A stretch of 64,000 nucleotides of DNA from XN24 sp964462675 (GTDB taxonomy: Bacteria > Pseudomonadota > Gammaproteobacteria > Steroidobacterales > XN24). Location: the NCBI GenBank assembly GCA_964462675.1, contig CAYWYS010000001.1:145417-209416 (forward strand), read 5' to 3'. Below are positions 8,252 to 16,313 of this stretch, one piece after another (position 1 is the first letter of the stretch; each line of letters begins with the position of its first letter). The notes beneath the pieces were generated by a model. It was not told the origin of the DNA. It did no database searches and saw nothing but the letters and a program-made list of their open reading frames with translations. A program made the position numbers and the translations under genes.

Positions 8252-8288
8252 CCTGTTAACGCTTGGCGGGTCGCCAAGTGTTAACAGG
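8252..8288. terminator. Long near-perfect hairpin between convergent genes
   Basis: Two 17-base arms (8252-8268 and 8272-8288) with one mismatch and a 3-base loop lie between the ctaA stop and the end of the convergent sco gene. There is no T-run on either side, so it is either a bidirectional terminator of the strong-stem type or a small mobile or REP-like palindrome. Confidence 0.55.
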
Positions 8289-8290
8289 CC

Positions 8291-8995
8291 CTAAAGCGAC
8301 AGGTGGCGCCGCACGGCGCGGAACAGCGCGAGCATCCGCTCGGGATGCTGGGGCGGCGGGAAGGCGCCGATGACGCGGCCCTGCGGGTCGATGATCATGA
8401 TCGAGCTGGTATGGTCGATCGAGCGCCGCCCGTGCTCGTCGACGTATTCGAAGTACTTGATCGCGAGCGGCCCGGCCAGCTCCGCCAGCGCGTCCGCCGG
8501 GCCGCTGAGGCCGATGAACTCGGGGTCGAAGTAGCCGAGGTAGTCGGCGATCTGCGCCGGCTCGTCGTAGGCGGGATCCACCGAGACGAACACGACCTGG
8601 TGGGCGAGCCGCGGCTCGGCGGCGCTGAGCGCCTTGCGGTAGTCGCGCAGGATGTGCATTGCCATCGGGCACACGTCCGGGCACTGCAGGTAGCCGAAGA
8701 ACATGAAAGTCCAGCGTCCCTGCAGGCGTTCCGGGCCGAAGGCCTGCAGGCGCTGGTCCTGCAGCTCGAACGGGCCGACCGGCTGCGGTTCCGGCCACAG
8801 CACCGCGCGCAGCTCCGGCGGAGCGTTCGCCCAGTTGCCCTGCGTGCCCGGCACCTGCCGCGCGACGATGACCGCCGCCAGGATCACCAGGCCGAGGGCC
8901 GCGAGCAGCAGCGGGCCGGCGGGGAGCCGCCGGCCCGACTGCAGGAGATTCGCGCCGTCCTCAGTCGTCGAGGGTGCGGATGAAGGCGATGACAT
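8291..8995 (-). CDS. Second SCO1/SenC-family copper chaperone, N-terminally anchored
   Basis: 234 residues. One N-terminal helix (about 25-46) anchors a thioredoxin-like domain with the CPDVC copper motif and a later DHTSS His. It resembles the common SCO of Cox clusters more than the copy at 2100-2972, which is tethered at its C-terminus. The start overlaps the cytochrome c gene by 35 bp; no nearer start with a better site was seen. Having two SCO proteins within 9 kb suggests one serves CuA and the other a second copper site or redox step. Confidence 0.9.
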   Translation of the reverse strand: MSSPSSAPSTTEDGANLLQSGRRLPAGPLLLAALGLVILAAVIVARQVPGTQGNWANAPPELRAVLWPEPQPVGPFELQDQRLQAFGPERLQGRWTFMFFGYLQCPDVCPMAMHILRDYRKALSAAEPRLAHQVVFVSVDPAYDEPAQIADYLGYFDPEFIGLSGPADALAELAGPLAIKYFEYVDEHGRRSIDHTSSIMIIDPQGRVIGAFPPPQHPERMLALFRAVRRHLSL

Positions 8996-9311
8996 TCTCG
9001 AGGTCCTCGCCCTTCAGCGCATGCCCCCAGGGCGTCATCATCGGTGACTTGCCGACGGCGGCGCCGCCCTCGGTGATGACCTTCCTGAGGTAATCGTCAT
9101 CCACCGAAGCCTGCCACTCGGCGTTGTTCAGCGCGCGCGGCTGCGGCCGCAGGGCCGCGGAGGCGGGGCCATCCGCGCCGCCCTTGGCGCCATGGCAGGT
9201 CGCGCAGAACTGCTGGAACTTGACCTTGCCAGCTTCCGCATCGCCGGCTTGCGCCTGCGCGGTGAACATGCAAAGGGCGGCCAGGGTGGCCAGGAAACTC
9301 AATTTACGCAT
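8961..9311 (-). CDS. Periplasmic class I cytochrome c
   Basis: 116 residues: cleavable signal peptide (about 1-22, ending AQA), one CATCH heme site near residue 37, and a distal Met, likely within KSPMMTPWG, the usual fold order for a small soluble cytochrome c. The ATG at 9311 is chosen because it begins the signal peptide; the frame extends upstream but would spoil it. It is followed by the second sco gene. It is a plausible electron donor to the CuA subunit II encoded at 5631-6173. Confidence 0.9.
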   Translation of the reverse strand: MRKLSFLATLAALCMFTAQAQAGDAEAGKVKFQQFCATCHGAKGGADGPASAALRPQPRALNNAEWQASVDDDYLRKVITEGGAAVGKSPMMTPWGHALKGEDLENVIAFIRTLDD

Positions 9312-9348
9312 GCCGGGACTCCTGCATCGTGTGACGGTCAATAGAATC

Positions 9349-9377
9349 ATAGCACATATATCAATACCGATTGTCAA
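9349..9377 (-). promoter_or_regulatory. Sigma-70 promoter of the cytochrome c-sco pair
   Basis: On the minus strand a consensus -35 TTGACA (9372-9377) is followed by TGCTAT after 17 bp (9349-9354). The better -10 TATGAT (9347-9352) would need a 19-bp spacer. Either gives a leader of about 30-35 nt before the ATG at 9311. Confidence 0.5.
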
Positions 9378-9425
9378 CGACGGGAGCCTCCGAGCCCCCG
9401 CCAGTCAGCTTTCGCTCAGCCGCCA

Positions 9426-9462
9426 TTGCCAGATGTCTTGTATTAGCGTATTAATACGCTAA
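9426..9462 (+). promoter_or_regulatory. Promoter of the his operon overlapped by a perfect palindromic operator
   Basis: A -35 TTGCCA (9426-9431) and -10 TATTAA (9449-9454) are 17 bp apart. The -10 lies inside a perfect 20-bp palindrome (9443-9462; half-site TTAGCGTATT). The layout copies trpR-type operators, where repressor binding blocks RNA polymerase, and the first gene downstream encodes a TrpR-fold protein. Autoregulation of the his operon by that protein is inferred. Confidence 0.6.
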
Positions 9463-9496
9463 CTCAAACAATCGCAGGCAAGCGCCTGCCCCGATT

Positions 9497-9811
9497 ATGA
9501 AGAATCGCAGCACGCCGTCAAAGCTCGAGGAGCAACGCGCCGAGCAAGCCCTGTTCCAGGCTGTCACTGCGCTGCAGTCCGAGGGCGAGACGGGGCGCTT
9601 CCTGCGCGACCTGTGCACCCCGGCGGAGCTGCAGGCGCTCGTGGATCGCTGGCGTGTCGTCGGCCTGCTTCGCCAGGGGCTGACCTATCGGCAGATCAAC
9701 GAGCAGACGGGCATCAGTGTCACGACGATCGGGCGCGTAGCCCGGTTCCTGGCCGACGGGCACGGGGGCTACCTCGCCGTCGCCGAGCGACTAGACGGAG
9801 ACGACTCATGA
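9497..9811 (+). CDS. YerC/YecD-type TrpR-like transcriptional regulator
   Basis: 104 residues, all-helical TrpR-superfamily protein. It contains the family signature: FLRDLCTPAELQAL, then RWRVVGLLRQGLTYRQINEQTG and SVTTIGRVARFL, the last two forming the helix-turn-helix. It differs from true TrpR in lacking a known Trp pocket. It is the first gene of the his operon, and its stop overlaps the hisG start (ATGA). With the palindrome at 9443-9462 over the promoter it is the likely repressor of this operon. The effector is unknown; histidine would be a natural guess. Confidence 0.88.
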   Translation: MKNRSTPSKLEEQRAEQALFQAVTALQSEGETGRFLRDLCTPAELQALVDRWRVVGLLRQGLTYRQINEQTGISVTTIGRVARFLADGHGGYLAVAERLDGDDS

Positions 9812-10686
9812 CAGTTCAGGCGGAGCAGCGCATCAAGGTCGCTGTCCAGAAATCCGGACGGCTGACCGACAACTCGCTGCACCTGATGGAGACCTGCGGG
9901 CTGATCTACAGTCGCGGGCGCGACCAGCTGATCTGCTTTGGCGAGAACATGCCCGTCGATGTGCTGCTGGTCCGCGACGACGACATCCCGGAGCTCGTCG
10001 CCGACGGCATCTGCGATCTCGGCATCGTCGGGATGAACGTGTTTCGCGAGAAAGTCGCCGACGGCATGGACGTGCGGCCCGAGCTGGAGCTGGACTTCGG
10101 CCGCTGCCGGCTGTCCATCGCGGTGCCGCGGGGTTTCGCCTATACGTCTGCGCAAAGCCTGGCGGGCCTGCGCATCGCGACCAGTTATCCGCGGATCCTC
10201 GCCGGCTGGCTGCGCGAGCAGGGTGTCGCCGCCGAGATCGTGACGCTGTCCGGCGCCGTGGAGATTGCGCCGCGCCTCGGCCGCGCCGAGCTCATTTGCG
10301 ACCTGGTCTCGACCGGCTCCACGCTGCTGGCGAACGACCTGCAGGAAGTCGAGGTCGTGTTCGAGAGCAAGGCGGCGGTGATCTCGCGCAACGGTGGCCC
10401 GGCCGAGGGCTGGCCGAGCCGGCTGCTCAGCCGCATGCGCGGCGTGCTGAGCGTGCGCGAGAGCAAGTACATCATGTTGCATGCGCCGCGCTCGGCGCTG
10501 GCGGAAATCCGTCGCCTGTTGCCGGGCAGTGAATCGCCGACTGTCATGCCGCTCGAAGGCCGTGACGACAAGGTCGCGGTGCATGCGGTGTGCCGCGAGA
10601 ACGTGTTCTGGGAAACCCTCGAGGGGCTGAAGGCCGCCGGCGCGAGCTCGATGCTGGTCCTGCCCGTGGAGAAGATGCTTGCGTGA
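9808..10686 (+). CDS. hisG: ATP phosphoribosyltransferase, long form
   Basis: 292 residues. Catalyses the first step of histidine synthesis, joining ATP and PRPP. The two periplasmic-binding-like lobes are followed by the C-terminal ACT-like domain of the long form (about 215-292), which carries histidine feedback inhibition and removes the need for HisZ. The motifs VAVQKSGRL and DLVSTGSTL (PRPP loop) are clear. The start is coupled to the upstream regulator by ATGA, and the end overlaps hisD by 8 bp. Confidence 0.97.
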   Translation: MTVQAEQRIKVAVQKSGRLTDNSLHLMETCGLIYSRGRDQLICFGENMPVDVLLVRDDDIPELVADGICDLGIVGMNVFREKVADGMDVRPELELDFGRCRLSIAVPRGFAYTSAQSLAGLRIATSYPRILAGWLREQGVAAEIVTLSGAVEIAPRLGRAELICDLVSTGSTLLANDLQEVEVVFESKAAVISRNGGPAEGWPSRLLSRMRGVLSVRESKYIMLHAPRSALAEIRRLLPGSESPTVMPLEGRDDKVAVHAVCRENVFWETLEGLKAAGASSMLVLPVEKMLA

Positions 10687-12040
10687 CTTTGCCCCGCTGC
10701 TGAGCCGCTTCGATTGGTCCGGCCTCGACGAGGCCGGCAGGCGCACGGTGCTGGCGCGACCCGAGGCCGCGCGCCGCGACACGCTGGCCGCGGAGGTCGC
10801 CGCGATCGTCGCCGAGGTGCGGCGCGACGGCGACGCGGCGCTGTTGCGTTTTGCGCAGCGTTTCGACGGCGTCGAGCTCGCCGCCTTGCGCGTTCCCGCA
10901 GCCGAGTTCGATGCCGCAGAGGCCTCGCTCAGCGAGGCGCAACGCGCGGCGTTGCGGACCGCGATCGCCAATGTCCGTGCCTTCCATGCCGCGCAGCGGG
11001 CCGCGCCGATCGAGGTCGAGACGATGCCCGGCGTGTTGTGCCGCCGCGTGACGCGCCCGATCCGGGCCGTCGGGCTGTACGTGCCCGCGGGCAGTGCGCC
11101 GCTGCCGTCGACAGTCATCATGCTGGCCGTGCCCGCGGCCTTGGCCGGCTGCCCGCGCCGGGTGCTGTGCACGCCGCCGCAGCAGAGCGGCCGCGCTGAC
11201 CCGGCGGTGCTGACGGCGGCGCGCTACTGCGGCATCGACGAGGTCTACCTCGCGGGCGGTGCGCAGGCGGTCGCGGCGCTGGCCTATGGCACCGGGTCGA
11301 TCCCGGCGGTCGACAAGATCTTCGGCCCCGGCAACGCCTGGGTCACCGAGGCGAAGCTGCAGGTATCGCGCGACCCCGACGGCGCGGCGCTCGACCTGCC
11401 GGCCGGCCCGTCCGAAGTCCTGGTCATCGCCGACGAGCGCGCCGACCCGGAGTTCGTCGCGGCGGACCTGTTGTCGCAAGCCGAGCACGGCCCGGATTCC
11501 CAGGTGCTGCTCGTGACGACCTCGCCGCTGCTCGCCGACGCGGTCGACGCGGCCATCGCCGCGCAACTGATGATCCTGCCGCGCAACGCCGTGGCGCGCG
11601 AGGCGCTGGCGCACGGCCGTACGCTGATCGCGCGAGATCTCGACGAGGCCTTCGAGATCAGCAATCGCTACGCGCCGGAGCACCTGATCGTCCAGGTGCC
11701 GGACGCCGAGCGCTGGCTCGAGCGGATCGAGACTGCTGGCTCCGTGTTTCTCGGCGACTGGACGCCTGAGTCGCTCGGCGACTACTGCAGCGGCACCAAC
11801 CACGTGTTGCCGACCTATGGCTATGCGCGGGCGTGGAGCGGGCTGTCGCTGAGCGACTTCCAGCTCGCGATCTCGGTGCAACAAGCCAGTCCCGCCGGCT
11901 TCCGCCTGATCGGCCCGATCGCGCGCACGCTCGCCGAGCTGGAGGGGCTGGGCGCGCACGCGCTCGCGGTCAAGCTCCGGCTGGAGGCGCTCGAGGAGCC
12001 CGGCGCGGACCGCGGCGCCGCAGGACAGGCGCGCGGATGA
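10679..12040 (+). CDS. hisD: Histidinol dehydrogenase
   Basis: 453 residues. Zn-dependent NAD enzyme that oxidises histidinol to histidine in two steps, the last of the pathway. Visible are PGNAWVTEAK, the DLPAGPSEVL segment, the AEHGPDSQ zinc-ligand motif and the C-terminal SGTNHVLPT. The only suitable start is TTG at 10679, inside the end of hisG; it gives the family's normal N-terminus. The stop overlaps hisC. Confidence 0.96.
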   Translation: MRDFAPLLSRFDWSGLDEAGRRTVLARPEAARRDTLAAEVAAIVAEVRRDGDAALLRFAQRFDGVELAALRVPAAEFDAAEASLSEAQRAALRTAIANVRAFHAAQRAAPIEVETMPGVLCRRVTRPIRAVGLYVPAGSAPLPSTVIMLAVPAALAGCPRRVLCTPPQQSGRADPAVLTAARYCGIDEVYLAGGAQAVAALAYGTGSIPAVDKIFGPGNAWVTEAKLQVSRDPDGAALDLPAGPSEVLVIADERADPEFVAADLLSQAEHGPDSQVLLVTTSPLLADAVDAAIAAQLMILPRNAVAREALAHGRTLIARDLDEAFEISNRYAPEHLIVQVPDAERWLERIETAGSVFLGDWTPESLGDYCSGTNHVLPTYGYARAWSGLSLSDFQLAISVQQASPAGFRLIGPIARTLAELEGLGAHALAVKLRLEALEEPGADRGAAGQARG

Positions 12041-13122
12041 GCGGCGTCGCGCACCTGCTGCGGCCGGAGCTCAGGGATTTCACGGCCTATCACGCGGCCT
12101 CGCCGCTGCGCGGCGTGCTGCGCCTGCATGCCAACGAGTCCTCGTGGCGCTCGGCGTGGGACGACACCGAGGACGGGCTGAATCGTTACCCGGATCCACG
12201 CCCGGCTGCGCTGGTCGGCGCGCTGGCGGCGCTGTACCGCGTCGCGCCGGCCGCCGTGCTCGCGACGCGCGGCAGCGACGACGCCATCGACCTGCTGGTG
12301 CGCGCATTCTGCCGCGCGGGGCAGGACGCGGTGATCGTGTGCCCGCCGACTTTCGGTATGTACGCAGTCGCCGCGCGCTTGCAAGGCGCCGGTGTCGTCG
12401 AAGTCCCGCTGACGCGCAACTTCGGCGTCGATTGGCGCGCGATCGCGGCCACCGTCAGGCCCGGCGTCAAGCTGGTGTTCCTGTGCTCGCCGAACAACCC
12501 GACCGGCACCACGGTGTCGCCGCGGGCCGTGGATGCGCTGTGCGAGGCGCTGCACGGCCATTGCGTCGTGGTCGTCGACGAGGCCTACCTCGAGTTTGCG
12601 CGCGGCGAAGGCTTTGCCGGCCGGCTTGAGGCGCATCCGAACCTGGTGCTGCTGCGCACGCTCTCGAAGGCGTGGGGACTCGCCGGCGCGCGCGTCGGCA
12701 CGGTGCTGGCGGATCCGGAGCTGATCGCGATCCTCAGGGCGCTTGCGCCGCCCTATCCCTTGCCGTCGCTGGCCACGGAGGCGGCACTGCGCCGCTTGCA
12801 GCCGGCCGAGATCGCGGCGGCGAGGCGTCGCACCGCGGGCGTCTTGCGTCGGCGCGAACAGCTGGCCGAGGCGCTGCGCGCGCTGCCCGCAGTGCGCCGC
12901 GTATGGCCCAGCGAGGGCAACTTCCTGCTGGTGCGTTTCGCCGATGCGGCCGCGGCGCTCGCCGCCTGCGAGCAGGCCGGCGTGCTGGTGCGCGACTTCA
13001 GCCGCCAGCCGCGGCTGGCCGGCTGCCTGCGCATCACGGTCGGCACCGCCGCCGAGAACCGCCGCCTGCTGGCGGCACTGGCCGGCGATGTCGCGCAGCC
13101 ACGGGAGAGAACGCGTGGATAG
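12037..13122 (+). CDS. hisC: Histidinol-phosphate aminotransferase
   Basis: 361 residues, PLP fold type I. Converts imidazole-acetol phosphate to histidinol phosphate using glutamate. The PLP lysine lies in TLSKAWGLAGARVG; SPNNPTGT and VVDEAYLEF are the cofactor-binding stretches. The ATG overlaps the hisD stop (ATGA), and the end overlaps the hisB start. Confidence 0.96.
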   Translation: MSGVAHLLRPELRDFTAYHAASPLRGVLRLHANESSWRSAWDDTEDGLNRYPDPRPAALVGALAALYRVAPAAVLATRGSDDAIDLLVRAFCRAGQDAVIVCPPTFGMYAVAARLQGAGVVEVPLTRNFGVDWRAIAATVRPGVKLVFLCSPNNPTGTTVSPRAVDALCEALHGHCVVVVDEAYLEFARGEGFAGRLEAHPNLVLLRTLSKAWGLAGARVGTVLADPELIAILRALAPPYPLPSLATEAALRRLQPAEIAAARRRTAGVLRRREQLAEALRALPAVRRVWPSEGNFLLVRFADAAAALAACEQAGVLVRDFSRQPRLAGCLRITVGTAAENRRLLAALAGDVAQPRERTRG

Positions 13123-14197
13123 GTCGCTGTTGCTGTTCATCGATCGCGACGGGACGCTCGTGGCGGAGCCGCCCGACGAGCAGGTCGACGCGATCGACAA
13201 GGTGCGCTTGCTGCCCGACGTGATCCCGGCCCTGCACCGCCTCGTCGAGGCCGGCTACCGGCTGGTCATGGTCAGCAACCAGGACGGCCGCGGTACAAGT
13301 TCGTTCCCCGAGGCCGACTTCCAGCGCGCTCACGATTTCATCGTCGGCCTGTTCGCGAGCCAGGGCATCCGCTTCGAGGCGGAGTTCATCTGCCCCCATT
13401 TCGCGGCCGACGGTTGCGCGTGCCGCAAACCCGCCACCGGCCTGGTGACACGCTACATCGCAAAGTACCCGCCGGATCTCGATCGCAGCTTCGTGATCGG
13501 CGATCGCGACACCGACCTGGCGTTCGCGGAGAACCTCGGCTTGGTCGGACTCAAGGTCGGCGACGGCACGGGGGACAGCCTCAGCTGGCCGCAGATCGCG
13601 CGCCACATCCTCGGCGGCTTGCGGCGCGCGACGGTGACCCGCGGCACCGCCGAGACCCGCATCCGGGTCGAGGTCGACCTCGATGATCCGCACGGCCCGG
13701 TGCGTGCCGCAACCGGCATCGGCTACTACGATCACATGCTCGAGCAGGTCGCAAAACATGGTGGTTTCTCGATGGAGCTCGAGTGCAGCGGCGATCTGCA
13801 CGTCGACGAACACCACACCGTCGAGGACGTGTCGCTGGCGCTCGGTGAGGCGCTGCGCACGGCGCTCGGCGCGCGTCGCGGCATCCGGCGCTACGGCTTC
13901 GTGCTGCCGATGGACGAAGCGCGCGCCGAGCTGTCGATCGATCTCGGCGGCCGACCCTACCTGGTGTTCGAGGGCGAGTTCCGCCGCGAGCGCGTCGGCG
14001 AGCTGCCGACCGAGCTGGTGCAGCATTTCTTCCGCTCGCTGGCCGACAGCCTGCGCGCCTCGATCCACGTGAAGATCTCCGGCGAGAACGATCATCACCA
14101 GGTCGAGGCCGCGTTCAAGGCGCTCGGGCGCGCGCTGCGTGATGCATTCAGGGTGGATGGCGGCGGCATCCCGTCGACGAAGGGCATGCTGGGATGA
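13115..14197 (+). CDS. hisB: Bifunctional histidinol-phosphatase / imidazoleglycerol-phosphate dehydratase
   Basis: 360 residues, the fused gammaproteobacterial form (E. coli is 355). The N-terminal HAD phosphatase has the DRDGT nucleophile motif (D10, D12), SNQDG and a Zn knuckle (CPH...CAC). The C-terminal dehydratase (from about 165) has the two Mn-binding motifs DEHHTVED and ENDHHQVEAAF. The GTG start at 13115 overlaps the hisC stop. It carries out steps 6 and 8 of the pathway. Confidence 0.96.
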   Translation: MDRSLLLFIDRDGTLVAEPPDEQVDAIDKVRLLPDVIPALHRLVEAGYRLVMVSNQDGRGTSSFPEADFQRAHDFIVGLFASQGIRFEAEFICPHFAADGCACRKPATGLVTRYIAKYPPDLDRSFVIGDRDTDLAFAENLGLVGLKVGDGTGDSLSWPQIARHILGGLRRATVTRGTAETRIRVEVDLDDPHGPVRAATGIGYYDHMLEQVAKHGGFSMELECSGDLHVDEHHTVEDVSLALGEALRTALGARRGIRRYGFVLPMDEARAELSIDLGGRPYLVFEGEFRRERVGELPTELVQHFFRSLADSLRASIHVKISGENDHHQVEAAFKALGRALRDAFRVDGGGIPSTKGMLG

Positions 14198-14802
14198 GCA
14201 ACGGCGGGCCGGTCATCGTCGATTCGGGTGGTGCGAACATCAGTTCGCTGCGCTTTGCGCTGGCGCGGCTCGGTTGTGCAGCGCCGTTGAGCGCCGATCC
14301 GGCCTTGATTCGCGGCGCGAGCCACGTGTTCCTGCCGGGTGTCGGGGCGGCGAACGAGGCGATGACGCGGCTGGAACGCAGCGGCCTCGCGGAGCTCGTG
14401 CGTAGCCTCAGCCAGCCGGTGCTCGGCATCTGCCTTGGCATGCAACTGTTGTTCGAGGCCTCCGACGAAGACGGCGGCAGGGCGTGTCTCGGCGTCATCC
14501 CCGGCCGGGTCGAGCGCATCCGGGGCGGTCCGGATCGCCCCGTCCCGCACATGGGCTGGAACCTTACCAGCCTGGCACCGGACTGCCCGCTGTTCGCGGG
14601 CCTGCCGCAGGCTGCGCATTTCTATTTCGTGCACAGCTACGCAGCGCCGCCGGGCCCCGATACCGTCGCGGTCGCCGACTATGGCGGCGAGTTCACCGCG
14701 GTCGTCGCACACGGCAATTTCCGCGGCACGCAGTTCCACCCGGAACGCTCCGGCGCAGCGGGCGCACGCGTGCTGACCAACTTCCTCGCGCTGCGCGACT
14801 GA
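14194..14802 (+). CDS. hisH: Imidazole glycerol phosphate synthase, glutaminase subunit
   Basis: 202 residues, class I glutamine amidotransferase. The catalytic triad is visible: C80 in GICLGMQ and H182/E184 in QFHPERSG. It supplies ammonia to HisF through the HisF barrel. The start overlaps the hisB stop (ATGA). hisA follows after 15 bp. Confidence 0.96.
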   Translation: MSNGGPVIVDSGGANISSLRFALARLGCAAPLSADPALIRGASHVFLPGVGAANEAMTRLERSGLAELVRSLSQPVLGICLGMQLLFEASDEDGGRACLGVIPGRVERIRGGPDRPVPHMGWNLTSLAPDCPLFAGLPQAAHFYFVHSYAAPPGPDTVAVADYGGEFTAVVAHGNFRGTQFHPERSGAAGARVLTNFLALRD

Positions 14803-14817
14803 GCCAGGCAGAAGCGC

Positions 14818-15564
14818 ATGGCCCTGCAACCCATCCCGGCGATCGACCTCAAGGACGGCCGCTGCGTGCGGCTCTACCAGGGACGCTTCGATCGCGTCCA
14901 GCAGTACGAGGCGGCTCCCGACGAGCTCGTCGGCCATTACCTGTCGCTCGGGGTCGACTGGGTACATGTCGTCGATCTCGATGGCGCGCGCGACGGCACC
15001 GGCGGCAACCGCGAGATCGTCGCGCGCATGGCGGCCCTGGCGGGCGGCCGCATCCAGGTCGGCGGCGGGATCCGCGCGCGCGGCGATGTCGAGGCGATGC
15101 TGGCGCTCGGCGTCGGCCGTGTCGTCGTCGGCAGCGCCGCCGCCGAGCGACCCGACGAGGTGCGCAGCTGGTTCGGAGATTTCGGCGCCGAGCGGCTGGT
15201 GCTGGCCTGCGACGTGCAGCTCGATGCCGACGGCACGCCGTGGCTGCGGACCCGCGGCTGGACCGAGGATGCGGGGCTGGCGCTGTGGGACGCGATAGCG
15301 GCCTATGAGGATGCCGGCTTGCGGCACCTGTTGTGCACGGACGTCGCGCGCGACGGGGCGATGACGGGGCCGAGTCTCGCGCTGTACGCGCAGTGCGTGC
15401 AGCGCTTCCCGGGCATCGAGCTGCAAGCTTCCGGCGGGGTGCGCGATCTCGCGGATCTCGAGGCGCTTGGCTCGGTCGGCGCGCACGCCGCGATCATCGG
15501 CAAGGCGCTGCTGGATGGCCGCATCACGGACGAGGAGATCCGCTCATTCTCGCGAAACGCATAA
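14818..15564 (+). CDS. hisA: ProFAR isomerase
   Basis: 248 residues, TIM barrel. Isomerises ProFAR to PRFAR. The general-base Asp (IPAIDLKDG, D10) and the acid in LACDVQLD are present, as are the phosphate loops (GGGIR and ASGGVRD). The last codons overlap the beginning of hisF, and a GAGGAG near the end serves as the hisF ribosome site. Confidence 0.96.
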   Translation: MALQPIPAIDLKDGRCVRLYQGRFDRVQQYEAAPDELVGHYLSLGVDWVHVVDLDGARDGTGGNREIVARMAALAGGRIQVGGGIRARGDVEAMLALGVGRVVVGSAAAERPDEVRSWFGDFGAERLVLACDVQLDADGTPWLRTRGWTEDAGLALWDAIAAYEDAGLRHLLCTDVARDGAMTGPSLALYAQCVQRFPGIELQASGGVRDLADLEALGSVGAHAAIIGKALLDGRITDEEIRSFSRNA

Positions 15565-16313
15565 TTCCCTGCCTCGACGTGCGCGAAGGCCGGGTCGTCA
15601 AGGGCGTCAGGTTCCGGGAGCACCGCGACATGGGCGACATCCTCGCGCTGGCGGGCCGCTACCGCGACGAGGGCGCCGATGAGCTGGTGTTCTACGACAT
15701 CACGGCCAGCCCGGCCGGGCGCACCGTGGACCGTGGCTGGGTGACGCGTGTCGCTGAGTTGCTCGATATTCCGTTTTGCGTCGCCGGCGGCATCCGTGAC
15801 GTCGCGGCGGCCGAGGCCGTGCTTGCCGACGGCGCCGACAAGATCAGCGTCAACACGCCGGCGCTCGAGGACCCCGGCCTGATCGAGCAGCTGGCGCGGC
15901 GCTTCGGCAGCCAGTGCGTCGTCATCGGCATCGACAGCCGCCGCGAGGAAGGAGAGTGGCGCGTCGCCAGCCACACCGGCGACCCGGATCGAACCCGTTA
16001 CGGCCGCCGCGCGACGCTGGACTGGGTCAGGGAAGTGCAGCAGCGCGGCGCCGGCGAGATCGTGCTGAACTGCATGGAATCCGACGGCGTGCGCGATGGC
16101 TACGATCTCGAGCAGCTCGCCGCGGTGCGCGAGGTATGCGGCGTGCCGCTGATCGCGTCGGGCGGCGCCGGCGAGCCGCGCCATTTCCTCGAGGTGTTCC
16201 ACCATGCGCGCGTCGACGGGGCGCTTGCGGCGACGGTGTTCCACTCCGGCCAGATCGCGATCCCCGACCTGAAAGACATGCTCGCCGCCAACGGCGTGGA
16301 GGTGCGGCGATGA
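15546..16313 (+). CDS. hisF: Imidazole glycerol phosphate synthase, cyclase subunit, ATT start
   Basis: 255 residues, TIM barrel that closes the imidazole ring and releases AICAR. D11 (IPCLD) and the Asp in VIGIDSR are the catalytic pair; KISVNTPAL and SGGAGEP bind phosphate. The conserved N-terminus (LAKRIIPCLDV) begins right after an ATT at 15546. No ATG, GTG or TTG lies in frame nearby, and GAGGAG (15532-15537) sits 8 bp before the ATT. An AUU initiator is therefore the best reading. The gene overlaps hisA by 19 bp, so reinitiation may help. A sequencing change from ATG cannot be excluded. Confidence 0.93.
   Translation: MLAKRIIPCLDVREGRVVKGVRFREHRDMGDILALAGRYRDEGADELVFYDITASPAGRTVDRGWVTRVAELLDIPFCVAGGIRDVAAAEAVLADGADKISVNTPALEDPGLIEQLARRFGSQCVVIGIDSRREEGEWRVASHTGDPDRTRYGRRATLDWVREVQQRGAGEIVLNCMESDGVRDGYDLEQLAAVREVCGVPLIASGGAGEPRHFLEVFHHARVDGALAATVFHSGQIAIPDLKDMLAANGVEVRR

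Noticed and set aside
9312..9496. His-rich leader peptide before the his operon
   Set aside because: No short frame with consecutive His codons was found; a palindromic operator is present instead.
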